From: Rhodospirillales bacterium 24-66-33
GTDB lineage: Bacteria; Pseudomonadota; Alphaproteobacteria; Reyranellales; Reyranellaceae
DNA: 64,000 bases
Direction of reading: 5' to 3'
Assembly (NCBI GenBank): GCA_002281855.1
Contig: NCHQ01000001.1
Span: 310,001-374,000, forward strand
A model generated the notes under the pieces. It did not search any database, was not told the DNA's origin, and saw only the letters and a program-made list of their open reading frames with translations. The translations under genes and the position numbers were made by a program. Shown piece after piece: positions 1-8,766 of the stretch (position 1 is its first letter; each line of letters starts with the position of its first letter).

Positions 1-365
1 GTGGTGATCGAGAAGTCGACCACGGCGCGGCGGTCGAGCGTCTCGGTGAGCGAGTCGCAGAGCAGGTCGATCTTGCCCTGCTTGATCATGTCGAGGCGGT
101 TCTCGGTCGTGACGGGCACGAATTCGACCTTGAGGCCGGGCAGCTTGAGCTGCTGGGCGATGTCCTTGGCGACCGCCTCGCAGAGCTGGACCATGAAGCC
201 GGCGGGCTGGCCGTTGGCGCCCTTGTAGGCGAAGGGATGGGCGTTCTCGCGGAAGCCGCCGCGGAGGACGCCGTTCTTGGCGATATCGTCCAAGGTGCCC
301 GCCCAGGCGTTGCCGGCGGCCAGGAAGCCCAGGGTCACGGCCAGGCCGCTCAGGAATCGCTTCAT
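1..365 (-). CDS. Amino-acid ABC transporter periplasmic binding protein (3' part outside window)
   Basis: Only the first 121 codons are present; the gene runs off the left edge. The product starts MKRFLSGLAVTLGFLAAG and has a clear Sec signal ending near AWA (about residue 22). The mature part contains GVLRGGFRENAHPFAYKG, then GFMVQLCEAVAKDIA, KVEFVPVTTENR and KIDLLCDSLTET. This is the N-terminal lobe of the SBP_bac_3 family of polar amino-acid or opine receptors. It would act in the periplasm with a permease and ATPase that are not in view. The ATG at 365 has a purine-rich upstream stretch (GAGGGACGAG). The family call is firm; the ligand cannot be read. Confidence 0.85.
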   Translation of the reverse strand, partial: MKRFLSGLAVTLGFLAAGNAWAGTLDDIAKNGVLRGGFRENAHPFAYKGANGQPAGFMVQLCEAVAKDIAQQLKLPGLKVEFVPVTTENRLDMIKQGKIDLLCDSLTETLDRRAVVDFSIT

Positions 366-440
366 CTCGTCCCTCTTCGAATGACGGCGAAACAATCCGA
401 TATTCGGCCCGTTGTGACCACTGGAATTCCGGAGGACGCC

Positions 441-896
441 ATGGCCCGTTCCAAGATGTCTGCTCCCGTCTCCCGTGTCGTGGGCATCGACCATATCTCC
501 ATCAGGGTCAGAGACTACGAGAAGTCGAAAGCCTTCTATGGCGGGTTGTTTGCGTTCCTGGGCTTCGAGATTTCCGACGAGTATCCGTCGACCATCGGGT
601 GGACCAACGGCAAGACCCGCTTCTGGATTGCGCCGGCCGAGGGACGAAAGACGTATCGCATCGGCGATGTCGGCTTCCATCATTATGCATTCCAGCTGCG
701 CAGCCGGCGCGACGTCGACGCGCTGCAGGCCTTTCTGGAAGGGCAGGGCGTGCGCATCGTCGATCCGGCCGCCGAGTATTACGAGGACTACTATGCCGTC
801 TTCTTCCTCGATCCCGACGGGCTGAAGCTGGAAGGCATGAAGTACGGCGAGCTGACCGCGAAGCGAAAGCGGAAACCCTCCCGCAAGAAGGGCTAG
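441..896 (+). CDS. VOC-superfamily (glyoxalase/bleomycin-resistance-like) protein
   Basis: A 151-residue product starting at the ATG at 441, which has GGAGGA seven bases upstream; the longer open frame to the left has no such site. It carries one vicinal-oxygen-chelate module: VVGIDHISIRVRDYEKSKAF at the N terminus (His in the first beta strand, a usual metal position), HHYAFQL in the middle and AVFFLDPDGLKLEGM near the end with a Glu metal ligand. The C-terminal tail is a run of Lys/Arg, which is unusual for a soluble VOC enzyme and may simply be low complexity. It lies between a receptor gene and an aldehyde dehydrogenase with no obvious operon. Substrate unknown. Confidence 0.85.
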   Translation: MARSKMSAPVSRVVGIDHISIRVRDYEKSKAFYGGLFAFLGFEISDEYPSTIGWTNGKTRFWIAPAEGRKTYRIGDVGFHHYAFQLRSRRDVDALQAFLEGQGVRIVDPAAEYYEDYYAVFFLDPDGLKLEGMKYGELTAKRKRKPSRKKG

Positions 897-976
897 GAAC
901 GGGTCCGTTCTCCTTGTAGCGAGGCCTCCTGCGGGCCAAACTCCGGCCCGATTTTCTGGATCCCGGAGGACCGCCA

Positions 977-2479
977 ATGTCGACCGCCACTGCCGAAATG
1001 AAGACCCAGGCCCAGCCGGCCAATACCTACAAGCCCAAGGGCATGCTGATCGGCGGCAAGTGGGTGGAAAGCGCCTCGGGAGCCCGCATCACCATCGAGA
1101 ATCCCGGCAAGCGCACGGCCGTGGCCGAAGTGCCGCGCGCGGCGGAAGCCGATGTGAACGCCGCCGTCGAGGCGGCCGAGAAGGCCTTCCCCGCCTGGAA
1201 GAACGTCGTGCCGCGCGAGCGCGGCAAGATCCTGCTCAAGATCGCCGAGGTGCTCGAGGCGCGCAGCGAGGAGATGGCGCGGACCATCGCGCTCGAAACC
1301 GGCAATGCGCTGCGCACCCAGGCGCGCGGCGAGGCCAAGCTGGCCGCCGACATCTTCCGCTATTTCGGCGGGCTGGGTTCGGAGCTCAAGGGCGAGACCG
1401 TGCCGCTCGGCGAGCATGTGCTTTCCTACACACGGCGCGAGCCGATCGGCATCGTCGGCGCCATCATCCCGTGGAATGCGCCGGTCATGCTGGGCGCGCT
1501 CAAGATCGCGCCCGCTCTGTGCGCCGGCAACGTGCTGGTGATGAAGGCGGCCGAGGATGCGCCGATGGCGGTGCTGCTGATGGCCGACATCTGCCAGGAA
1601 TTCCTGCCGCCCGGCGTGCTGAACGTGCTGACCGGCTATGGGCAGGAGTGCGGCGGCCCGCTGGCCAATCACCCGAAGATCCGCAAGCTCTCCTTCACCG
1701 GCTCGACCGAGGTCGGCAAGGTGATCATGCGCGCCGCGGCCGAGCGCATCGTGCCGGTGTCGCTTGAACTGGGCGGCAAGAGCCCCTCGATCGTCTATCC
1801 GGATGCCGACGAGGATTGGGCGGTCGACGGCATCATCAACGCCATGCGCTTCACCCGCCAGAGCCAGAGCTGCACGGCCGGCTCGCGCATGTTCCTGCAT
1901 GAAGACATCTTCGACAGCTTCCTCGCGAAGCTCGAGAAGAAGACCACGGCGCTGAAGATCGGCGATCCGCTCGACGAGGCGAGCGACATCGGCACCATCA
2001 TCAACAACAAGCAGTACAGCAAGGTCTGCAAGTACGTGGAGGACGGGCTGGCCCGCTCCGACGCCAAGCTGGTGTTCGGCGGCCTGCCGCCCAAGACCGG
2101 CCCGTTGAGCGAGGGCTACTTCACCATGCCGACCGTGTTCGCCGACCGCTCGAACGACTGGCGTCTCGCGCGCGAAGAGATCTTCGGGCCGGTGCTGGTG
2201 GCGATCCGCTGGAGCGACGAGGCGGAGGCGATCCGCATGGCGAACGACAGCCACTACGGTCTCGCGGCCTATGTCTGGACGCACGATATCGGCAAGGGCC
2301 TGCGCGCCGCGCATGCGATCGAATCGGGCTGGGTGCAGGTCAACCAGGGCGGCGGCCAGACGCCCGGCATGTCCTACGGCGGCTACAAGCAGAGCGGCCT
2401 CGGCCGTGAATTCTCGCTCGAGGGCATGCTCGACAGCTTCACGCAGCGCAAGAGCGTGACGGTCAACCTCGCGGTCTGA
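977..2479 (+). CDS. NAD(P)-dependent aldehyde dehydrogenase family protein
   Basis: A 500-residue protein of normal family length that oxidises an aldehyde to the acid using NAD(P)+. The catalytic set is complete: Asn167 in PWNAP, cofactor-binding Lys190, general-base Glu264 in LELGGKSP and nucleophilic Cys299 in SQSCTAGSR; the C-terminal GGYKQSGLGRE signature is also present. The ATG at 977 has GGAGGA eight bases upstream. The gene is convergent with the downstream amidase, and a large double hairpin (2484-2548) separates them. Substrate cannot be read; betaine, aminobutyraldehyde and vanillin-type enzymes share these motifs. Confidence 0.93.
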   Translation: MSTATAEMKTQAQPANTYKPKGMLIGGKWVESASGARITIENPGKRTAVAEVPRAAEADVNAAVEAAEKAFPAWKNVVPRERGKILLKIAEVLEARSEEMARTIALETGNALRTQARGEAKLAADIFRYFGGLGSELKGETVPLGEHVLSYTRREPIGIVGAIIPWNAPVMLGALKIAPALCAGNVLVMKAAEDAPMAVLLMADICQEFLPPGVLNVLTGYGQECGGPLANHPKIRKLSFTGSTEVGKVIMRAAAERIVPVSLELGGKSPSIVYPDADEDWAVDGIINAMRFTRQSQSCTAGSRMFLHEDIFDSFLAKLEKKTTALKIGDPLDEASDIGTIINNKQYSKVCKYVEDGLARSDAKLVFGGLPPKTGPLSEGYFTMPTVFADRSNDWRLAREEIFGPVLVAIRWSDEAEAIRMANDSHYGLAAYVWTHDIGKGLRAAHAIESGWVQVNQGGGQTPGMSYGGYKQSGLGREFSLEGMLDSFTQRKSVTVNLAV

Positions 2480-2483
2480 CGCC

Positions 2484-2548
2484 GGGGGCGCGCCACTCCG
2501 GTGGCGCGTCTTCTCTTCTTGAGCGCGCCACTGGAGTGGCGCGCCCCC
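2484..2548. terminator. Large inverted repeat built from two small palindromes (REP/BIME-like, probable bidirectional terminator)
   Basis: A 25-base arm at 2484-2508 is the reverse complement of 2524-2548 with one mismatch; the loop is 15 bases of mostly pyrimidine. Each arm is itself a hairpin: CGCGCCAC-TCCG-GTGGCGCG on the left and CGCGCCAC-TGGA-GTGGCGCG on the right. It fills the gap between the convergent aldehyde dehydrogenase and amidase stops. It lacks a strong U-tract, so it could equally be a REP-type element. Confidence 0.75.
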
Positions 2549-2551
2549 AGC

Positions 2552-3973
2552 CTAAACTGGCACCTTCAGATGATGCTCGGTCGTGCCTTGATAGGCGTGA
2601 CCGATCCGGTAGAGCATCGCCTCGTCGAACGGCCGGCCGACCAGTTGCATTCCGATCGGCGCTCCGTTCGAGTCGAAGCCGCACGGCACTGACAGCGCGG
2701 GAATGCCCAGCGTGTTGAACGGACGGGTGAGGCCGGTGAAGCCCGCCACCATCTTCAGCACCGCCGGACCGCCCTTGGTCTCGGTGTCGGTCTCTTCAAT
2801 CGTAGGGAGAGGGAAGGGGATCGCCGGCAGCAGCACGGCATCGACGCCGTCCATCGCCGTCGACAGGAACTCCGCCACGAAGTGAGCGCGCAGGCGCAGT
2901 GCGTCGATATACTGCGTCGCCGGTATGAAGAACCCGGCCTCCATGCGCGTGCGCACCTGGTTGGCGTAGAGTTCAGGTGTCTTCTCCATCCACGGCCGGT
3001 GCATGGCGGCCGCCTCGCATTTCACCATCACTTCGGCGGCGCGATAGAGAGCGGTGAAGTCGGGCAGGGTGACGGCCGAGACCTTCGCGCCGAGTCGGCC
3101 CAACGCATCGGCGGCGGCCTGGACTGCCGCGCCGATCTGCGGGTCCAGCGGCGCAAGCCCTTCCTTCGGCAAAGCAAGCCCGATGCGCAGCCCGGCGACG
3201 CCGCTGTCGAGCAGCGCTTCGTAGTCCGGCACCGGCTTCTCGCTGGTCGTCGAATCGTCTGGATCGTGGCCGGCGATGACCGAAAGCATGCGGGCATTGT
3301 CGCGCACGGTGCGGGTCAACGGTCCGACATGGTCGAGACTCCACGAACGCGCGACGGCGCCGGCGCGGCTCACGCGACCATAGGTGGCCTTCATGCCGAC
3401 GACGCCGCACGCGGCCGCCGGCAGGCGAATCGAACCGCCCGTATCGGAGCCCAGGGCGCCATAGACCATGCGTGCCGCCACCGAGGCGCCTGAGCCGCTG
3501 GAACTGCCGCCGGTCACGCGCGTCTGGTCCCAGGGGTTGCGACAATGGCCGTGATGGACGTTGTGGCCGGTCGGGCCGGCGGCGAACTCTGCCATGTTGA
3601 GGAACCCCAGCTCGACCACGCCCGCCGCATCGAGCTTGCCCAGTACCGTCGCCGTCACCGGCGCCGTCCAGTCGCGACGGATCGCACTGCCGCCGGTCGA
3701 GAGCTCGCCCTTGCGGTAGTACATGTCCTTGTGCGCCATCGGCACGCCATGCAGCGGCCCGCGGCTCCTGCCGGCCGCGAGTTCGGCGTCCATCGCCTTC
3801 GCCTGGGCCAGTGCCTTTTCACGGTAGACCCGCAGGAAGGCGTTGGTGCGCGGCTGCCACGCCTCGATGCGGGCGAGACAGGCTTCCGTTGCTTCCACCG
3901 AGGTGATGCGCCGTGCCGCGATCGCGTCGGCGATCGCCGTGAGATCCTCGAGCGCGAGATCGTCGTTTCTCAC
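2552..3973 (-). CDS. Amidase signature family hydrolase
   Basis: A 473-residue amidase-signature enzyme that hydrolyses a carboxamide. The Ser-cisSer-Lys triad is visible: Lys82 (AHKDMYY), cis-Ser at 157/158 in TGGSSSGSGAS and nucleophile Ser181 in GSDTGGSIRLP. The C terminus has the usual GIPALSVPCGF and GMQLVGRPFDE motifs. Its start codon overlaps the stop of the small AtzG-like gene (ATGA at 3970-3973), so the two are translationally coupled. AtzE and GatA enzymes also work with small GatC-like partners, so a biuret, malonamate or carboxamide substrate is more likely than glutaminyl-tRNA. Without GatB here, a GatCAB role is unlikely. Confidence 0.92.
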   Translation of the reverse strand: MRNDDLALEDLTAIADAIAARRITSVEATEACLARIEAWQPRTNAFLRVYREKALAQAKAMDAELAAGRSRGPLHGVPMAHKDMYYRKGELSTGGSAIRRDWTAPVTATVLGKLDAAGVVELGFLNMAEFAAGPTGHNVHHGHCRNPWDQTRVTGGSSSGSGASVAARMVYGALGSDTGGSIRLPAAACGVVGMKATYGRVSRAGAVARSWSLDHVGPLTRTVRDNARMLSVIAGHDPDDSTTSEKPVPDYEALLDSGVAGLRIGLALPKEGLAPLDPQIGAAVQAAADALGRLGAKVSAVTLPDFTALYRAAEVMVKCEAAAMHRPWMEKTPELYANQVRTRMEAGFFIPATQYIDALRLRAHFVAEFLSTAMDGVDAVLLPAIPFPLPTIEETDTETKGGPAVLKMVAGFTGLTRPFNTLGIPALSVPCGFDSNGAPIGMQLVGRPFDEAMLYRIGHAYQGTTEHHLKVPV

Positions 3974-4170
3974 GGGCGTGCTGCCCTGGCCAGGACGCTG
4001 GCGAACGCGGCCGGATCGTCGTCGAAGGTGAGGCGTTGGGCGGCGGCCTTGCGCACGGCATCGTTCAGGATCTCGACCTCGGCGGCCAGCTCGGCCAGCC
4101 GCTTGTCGTCGTAGGTCATGCCCTGGAGGCCGGCGGCGATGCCGGCGGCCGTCTTCGTCTTCTCGTCCAT
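3970..4170 (-). CDS. Small AtzG/DUF4089-like partner of the amidase
   Basis: A 66-residue, helix-rich, Ala-rich protein immediately before the amidase and overlapping it by four bases. Size, position and the pattern AELAAEVEILNDAVRKAAA followed by DDDPAAFASVL fit AtzG-like proteins (DUF4089), GatC-like subunits that bind AtzE-type amidases. The family assignment rests mostly on size, context and weak sequence likeness. It would be a structural or stability subunit in the cytoplasm. Confidence 0.6.
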   Translation of the reverse strand: MDEKTKTAAGIAAGLQGMTYDDKRLAELAAEVEILNDAVRKAAAQRLTFDDDPAAFASVLARAARP

Positions 4171-4180
4171 CCCCGTCTCC

Positions 4181-5077
4181 TCAGAGCTTGAGCCGGCACG
4201 CTTCCAGCCGGGCGCGATCCTCGGGCGTGAAGGTCATGATCTTGCGAACCTTCTGATCGAACTTCATGCCCACCGCCTCGGCACAAGCAGCAAGCGTGCC
4301 GCTCTCCGCCTCGAACAGGAAGTGCGTGAAGACGACGACCTTGTCGGAGAAGCTCGCAAGTCCGCTCATCACCACGGCGAGGTCTCCGGCCTGCAACGGC
4401 CGGCGATAATGGTTCAGCATCTCGACGACGACCGAACCTTCCTGGCGCTCCTGCATGGCGGCGCGGTCGAAGCCCAGATGGTTCCACAGGACCGGCGCGC
4501 CGTCGGAATAGCGACCGAACTGGTGACGCGGCAGGAACTCTGCCCTCTCGTCGCATTCGTCCGGCGTGATCTGTGTGCGGCCGACTTCGATCAGCCCTAC
4601 TGACGGTGCCTCGGCGAGCGTCAGGTCGGGCAGCGAAAGCTTGCCGACGCTGCGCGGGCTCGCGGCTTCGGGCAAGGCGATGCACGCCGCCTCGGCACGG
4701 GCGCGGAATTCGGCGGGCCATGGACGCTCGCAAACGATGCGGCGTCGAATGGTGGCCGCGACCTCGCCCTTCGCGGGGTTGCGCACTTCGTGATAGGCGA
4801 CGATCTCGCGCTCGCCGACCTCGACCGGCGCGGAGTGGACCTCGACCGGTTCGACGACGCGGAACTCGCGCACGTAGCGGACATGGTCGTCCGCTGCGCG
4901 CGTCACGACTTCGGCTGCACGCTGGGCGCGCGGACCGAAGCCCAGCTTCGCCAGCAGGTTGGCCGAGGCCTCATGGGCGAACTCGGTGTAGAACTGGACG
5001 TTCAGATGGTCGTTCTCGTCGCACTGCCAGGTGTTCACGGCGGTGCTGAAAGTCGGGATCAGGGCGGGGCTCGACAC
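4181..5077 (-). CDS. Acyl-CoA thioesterase-like protein with two hotdog domains
   Basis: About 298 residues from a GTG at 5077, which is preceded by AGAGAGCG; an upstream ATG at 5155 would add 26 residues that do not look like the family. The N-terminal half has WQCDENDHLNVQFYTEFAHE, the 4-hydroxybenzoyl-CoA-thioesterase-like hotdog opening with its Asp and Asn. The second half repeats the fold (FLPRHQFGRYSD, VVVEMLNHYRRPLQAGD). This is a double-hotdog arrangement as in carnitinyl- or betainyl-CoA thioesterases. It lies 10 bases before the AtzG-like gene, so thioesterase, small subunit and amidase probably form one operon. Confidence 0.8.
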   Translation of the reverse strand: MSSPALIPTFSTAVNTWQCDENDHLNVQFYTEFAHEASANLLAKLGFGPRAQRAAEVVTRAADDHVRYVREFRVVEPVEVHSAPVEVGEREIVAYHEVRNPAKGEVAATIRRRIVCERPWPAEFRARAEAACIALPEAASPRSVGKLSLPDLTLAEAPSVGLIEVGRTQITPDECDERAEFLPRHQFGRYSDGAPVLWNHLGFDRAAMQERQEGSVVVEMLNHYRRPLQAGDLAVVMSGLASFSDKVVVFTHFLFEAESGTLAACAEAVGMKFDQKVRKIMTFTPEDRARLEACRLKL

Positions 5078-5262
5078 GCTATTCGCTCTCTGCAATCTGT
5101 GGATGACTGCCTCTGATGGCCCAAAAAGCCCCAAAAATCGACATTTTCCGTGCATTCCGCACTTGCGGGGGATCGATTCGTGGATAACCTTGGCGCCGTC
5201 AACGGGACCCTGGGGCGTCAGGAGACGTTGGCGAAACCAAAAAATGTAAGGACCCCCTCAAC

Positions 5263-5562
5263 ATGGCTACCAAACCCACCACCGTTCCCACCATTCCCCT
5301 TTCAAAGGTCGCTGCCGAGCTGGCCGAGAAGACGGGCATGACGAAGAAGGACGCGAGCGGCGCTCTCGACGAGTTCGTCGGCCTGGTCGTTCGTCATCTC
5401 AAGAAGGGTGCAAAGGTCCGCATCACCGGTCTCGGAATCCTGCAGGTCCGCGCCCGTCCGGCGCGCATGGGCCGCAACCCGGCCACCGGCGAAGCGATCA
5501 AGATCAAGGCGTCGAAGAAGGTCGCTTTCCGCGTCGCCAAGGATCTCAAGGACGCGATCTAA
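5263..5562 (+). CDS. HU-family nucleoid DNA-binding protein
   Basis: A 99-residue histone-like protein. It has the helical dimerisation part (TKKDASGALDEFVGLVVRHL), the beta-arm sequence GLGILQVRARPARMGRNPATG with the conserved RNPATG and Pro for DNA kinking, and KKVAFRVAKDLKDAI at the end. The first 13 residues (TKPTTVPTIPLSK) are a small extension over classic HU. It has its own upstream region of about 180 bases, free of genes and locally AT-rich, and a strong terminator behind it, so it is probably a single transcription unit. Confidence 0.93.
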   Translation: MATKPTTVPTIPLSKVAAELAEKTGMTKKDASGALDEFVGLVVRHLKKGAKVRITGLGILQVRARPARMGRNPATGEAIKIKASKKVAFRVAKDLKDAI

Positions 5563-5582
5563 CGCCTCCCTGTTTTAAGATT

Positions 5583-5621
5583 GGGCGGGTTCCGGCGCAG
5601 GCCGGGCCCGCCCTTCTTTTT
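5583..5621 (+). terminator. Rho-independent terminator of the HU gene
   Basis: Stem GGGCGGG (5583-5589) pairs with CCCGCCC (5607-5613) around a 17-base loop and is followed by TTCTTTTT. It begins 20 bases after the HU stop codon. Confidence 0.88.
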
Positions 5622-5721
5622 GCGCCAAAGCGGTCCCCTCATCGCAGGGCGATCATGGCGCTCGTTTGAGCGAGCCTGCCGCGCGTCGTTCTAGTATAGC
5701 CGGAGCGCGACGCGAGCCGGC

Positions 5722-6510
5722 ATGAACACATTCATCCTCCTGAAGATCCTTGCCACCCTGATGGTGCCGCCGGCTTCGCTGGCCGTCGGTGTCGTGCTGT
5801 GGCTCGCGATCCGCATGATCGGCTGGCGCCGGCTCGCCGCCACGGTTCTTGGCCTTTCGATCGTCCAGACGCTCGTCCTGTCCTTTCCGCCCGTATCGGG
5901 AATGCTGGTCGGCCTGCTCGAGTCCAAAGCCCGCAGTCTCACGGCCGACAGCCCGCTCTGCTGCTATGAAGCGATCGTCGTATTGGGCGGAGGCATCGCT
6001 CCCGCTGCGCCGCCGCACACCACCGAGCCCGAGCTGACGGAGGGCTCCGATCGCATCTGGCAGGCCGCGCGTCTCTATCGTGCGGGAGCGGCACCCAAGA
6101 TCATCGTGAGCGGCGGCTCGTTCGTCGAACGGCAGGGCGGTCCGGCCACCACCGAGGCCGAGGCGATGCGGCGCTTCCTGCTCGCCCTCGGCGTTCCCGA
6201 CGCGGCGATCGTTTCCGAAGGCAAGGCGCTCAACACGATCGAGAACATCGCCAACGTGCGGGACATGGTGAAGGGCGGGCGTGTCGCCATCATCACCTCG
6301 GCCTATCACGTGCCGCGGGCGGCGAAACTCGCGGCGAAGGGCGGACTCGATTTTGCGATGGTCGGCGTCGACTGGAGCCCGCCGGGCGCGGCGACGCCGT
6401 GGTGGGACCGCTGGCTGCCCTCCGTCATGGCCCTTAACTATTCGAACCGGGCGCTGAGGGAACTGGTCGCGCTCGCCTTCGACCGCCGCGGGGAGAGCCT
6501 AGCCCGATGA
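5722..6510 (+). CDS. YdcF/ElyC-type DUF218 membrane protein
   Basis: A 262-residue protein with two N-terminal membrane segments (about 5-29 and 36-58). A DUF218 domain follows: YEAIVVLGGG, RIWQAARLYRAGAAPKIIVSGG, TEAEAMRRFLLALGV, EGKALNTIENIANV and ITSAYHVPRA. This order is typical of ElyC/YdcF envelope proteins, some of which affect undecaprenyl-phosphate use or envelope integrity. A Cys pair (about residues 80-81) precedes the domain. The last codons overlap the next gene (ATGA at 6507-6510), implying co-translation with an exported receptor. Biochemical role unknown. Confidence 0.85.
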   Translation: MNTFILLKILATLMVPPASLAVGVVLWLAIRMIGWRRLAATVLGLSIVQTLVLSFPPVSGMLVGLLESKARSLTADSPLCCYEAIVVLGGGIAPAAPPHTTEPELTEGSDRIWQAARLYRAGAAPKIIVSGGSFVERQGGPATTEAEAMRRFLLALGVPDAAIVSEGKALNTIENIANVRDMVKGGRVAIITSAYHVPRAAKLAAKGGLDFAMVGVDWSPPGAATPWWDRWLPSVMALNYSNRALRELVALAFDRRGESLAR

Positions 6511-7526
6511 CCGTCTATCGCCTCGATCGCCGGGCCGCCCTTGGCCTCGCCACCGGCAGCCTGCTGGCACCGCTCGCCCGGCCCGCCCGCGCGCAGTCGC
6601 TCGACAGGCTGGTCTTCCAGACCGACTGGCGCGCCCAGGCCGAGCATGGCGGCTATTACCAGGCGCTGGCGGCGGGCCTTTACCGAAAAGCAGGCATCGA
6701 CTGCGAGATCCGCCAGGGAGGGCCCAGTCTCAACATCAGCCAGTTGCTGCTGACGGGCCGTGTCGACATGACCATGTCGAACAGTTTCGAGGCCTTCACC
6801 TATGTGCGAGAGAACGCGCCCTTCTTCACCATCGCCTCGATCTTCCAGAAGGATCCGCAGGTCCTCATCGGCCATCCCGACACCGGCTTCGACGGTTTCG
6901 AGGATCTGAAGGGGCGCACCCTGCTGATCGGAAATGGTGGACGCGTCACCTACTGGCCGTATCTCCGCAGGAAGTTCGGGCTGCGCGACGACCAGCTCAG
7001 GCCCTACACCTTCAACATGGCACCGTTCCTCGCCGACAGGAACGTCGTGCAGCAGGGCTTCATCTCTTCGGAGCCCTATTCGATCTCGAAGGCCCTCGGC
7101 CGCCTGCCGCCGTACCTGCTGATCGCCGACGCGGGATTCAGTGCCTACCAGACCACCATCGCCATCTCGCGCAGGCTGGCAACCGGAAAGCGCGAGCTGA
7201 TCCAGCGCTTCGTCGATGCCACGCTCCAGGGCTGGGCGCAGTATCTCAAGGGCGGGCCGGCCATCGAGGCCGCCAATGCGCTCATCAAGAGGGCCAATCC
7301 GGAACAGACGGATGATCGTATCGAGTATGCGATCAAGGTGATGAACGAACGCGGAATTGTGATGTCGGGGGATGCACTGCAGGGCGGAATCGGCGCCATG
7401 ACGGATGCGCGCTGGCGGGGGTTCTATCAGTCGATGATCGACGTCGACGTGTTGCCGGAGGGGCTGGACGTGGCCCGGGCCTACACGCTCGACTTCGTGA
7501 ACAAGGGTATCGGAAGACCGACATAG
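6507..7526 (+). CDS. THI5/SsuA/NMT1-type ABC transporter substrate-binding protein
   Basis: A 339-residue exported receptor. The N terminus has paired arginines, DRRAALGLATGSLLAPLA, then an ARAQ cleavage region, so it could use Tat or Sec. The body shows LVFQTDWRAQAEHGGYYQAL, GLYRKAGIDCEI, VDMTMSNSFEAF and DLKGRTLLIG, all typical of the thiamine-precursor, nitrate and sulfonate receptor group (NMT1). No matching permease or ATPase is adjacent. It overlaps the DUF218 gene by four bases. Ligand unknown; a pyrimidine or sulfonate is the usual guess for the family. Confidence 0.87.
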   Translation: MTVYRLDRRAALGLATGSLLAPLARPARAQSLDRLVFQTDWRAQAEHGGYYQALAAGLYRKAGIDCEIRQGGPSLNISQLLLTGRVDMTMSNSFEAFTYVRENAPFFTIASIFQKDPQVLIGHPDTGFDGFEDLKGRTLLIGNGGRVTYWPYLRRKFGLRDDQLRPYTFNMAPFLADRNVVQQGFISSEPYSISKALGRLPPYLLIADAGFSAYQTTIAISRRLATGKRELIQRFVDATLQGWAQYLKGGPAIEAANALIKRANPEQTDDRIEYAIKVMNERGIVMSGDALQGGIGAMTDARWRGFYQSMIDVDVLPEGLDVARAYTLDFVNKGIGRPT

Positions 7527-7546
7527 TCGAATCAGGAGGAGCTGCA

Positions 7547-8707
7547 ATGTACCAGGTCAACGAAGAACATCAGATGCTGCGCGATCTCGTGAAGAAGTTC
7601 GTGCGCAACGAGCTGATGCCGCTCGAGAAGAACGTGCTGGAGCGTTTCGCCACGGGCCAGCAGGCATCGCTGTCCGACGAAGAGAACGCCAAGCTCTTCA
7701 AGCAGTGCAAGGATCTCGGCCTCTGGGCGCTCGACGTGCCGGAGGAAGTGGGCGGCGCCAACCTGCCGTCCGTGGCGCTGGTCGGCGTCAACGAAGAGCT
7801 GGGCTACACCTGCGTGCCCTTCACCTTCCCGCCCGACTCCCCCAATCTCCACATGCTGCTCGCGACCGCGAGCCCCGAGCAGCGCAAGAAGTACCTCGAG
7901 CCCTATGCCGCCGGCGAGACCAGCTCGGCGATCGCCATTTCCGAGCCGGGCGCGGGCGGCGACCCGGCCGGCATGAAGACGAAGGCGGTGAAGGACGGAA
8001 ACGACTGGGTGATCAACGGTCGCAAGATCTGGATCAGCCGTATCGCCAAGGCCGACTTCACCATCGCCATGGCGGTGACCGATCCCAACCTCGGCGCCCG
8101 CGGCGGCATCACCGCCTTCCTGATCGACAAGGGCACGCCCGGTCTCGTCGTGGCGCGTGCCATCCCGATGCTGGCCGGACAGCGGACCTACGAGGTCGTG
8201 TTCGAGGATTGCCGCGTGCCGGAGACACAGGTGCTGGGCCGCATCGGTGCGGGCTTTGCGCCCATGCAGATGCGCCTCACGATCCGCCGGCTGCAGATGG
8301 GCTCCTGGTGCATCGGCATGGCGCAGCGCGCGCTCGACATGCTGGTCGAGCATGCCAACCAGCGCGTGACCTTCGGCGAGAAGCTCGCCGATCGCCAGGC
8401 CATTCAGTGGTGGGTGGCCGACGCCGCGATGAAGCTGCATGCCTGCCGCCTGATGGTGATGGATGCTGCGGTGAAGCAGGACGAGGGCCGCGACGTGCGC
8501 ATGGAGGCCTCGATGATCAAGGTCTATGCGACCGAGATGGCCAGCGAGGTGATCGATCATGCCCAGCAGGCGTTCGGCGCCATGGGCGTGACGCAGGAAC
8601 TGCCGCTGTCGATCATGGCGCAGAAGGTCCGCACCATGCGCGTCTACGAAGGACCGTCTGAGGTCCACCGCATGGTGATCGCCCGCCGGATCTTCGGCGG
8701 CCGTTGA
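7547..8707 (+). CDS. Acyl-CoA dehydrogenase
   Basis: A 386-residue flavoenzyme that introduces a trans-2 double bond into an acyl-CoA and passes electrons to ETF. The ATG at 7547 sits seven bases after AGGAGGA. Motifs in order: ALVGVNEELGYTC; AISEPGAGGDPAGMKTKA (FAD/substrate loop); DWVINGRKIWISR; RVTFGEKLADRQAIQWWVAD; and the C-terminal RVYEGPSEVHRMVIARRIFG with the likely catalytic Glu368. It is 20 bases behind the THI5-type receptor gene, so perhaps co-transcribed. Chain-length preference cannot be read. Confidence 0.93.
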   Translation: MYQVNEEHQMLRDLVKKFVRNELMPLEKNVLERFATGQQASLSDEENAKLFKQCKDLGLWALDVPEEVGGANLPSVALVGVNEELGYTCVPFTFPPDSPNLHMLLATASPEQRKKYLEPYAAGETSSAIAISEPGAGGDPAGMKTKAVKDGNDWVINGRKIWISRIAKADFTIAMAVTDPNLGARGGITAFLIDKGTPGLVVARAIPMLAGQRTYEVVFEDCRVPETQVLGRIGAGFAPMQMRLTIRRLQMGSWCIGMAQRALDMLVEHANQRVTFGEKLADRQAIQWWVADAAMKLHACRLMVMDAAVKQDEGRDVRMEASMIKVYATEMASEVIDHAQQAFGAMGVTQELPLSIMAQKVRTMRVYEGPSEVHRMVIARRIFGGR

Positions 8708-8766
8708 CAGGAAGCGGCAGGCAGGCGGATCATTTCCGCCTGCCACTGGATCGAGGGAGCCGCCGC

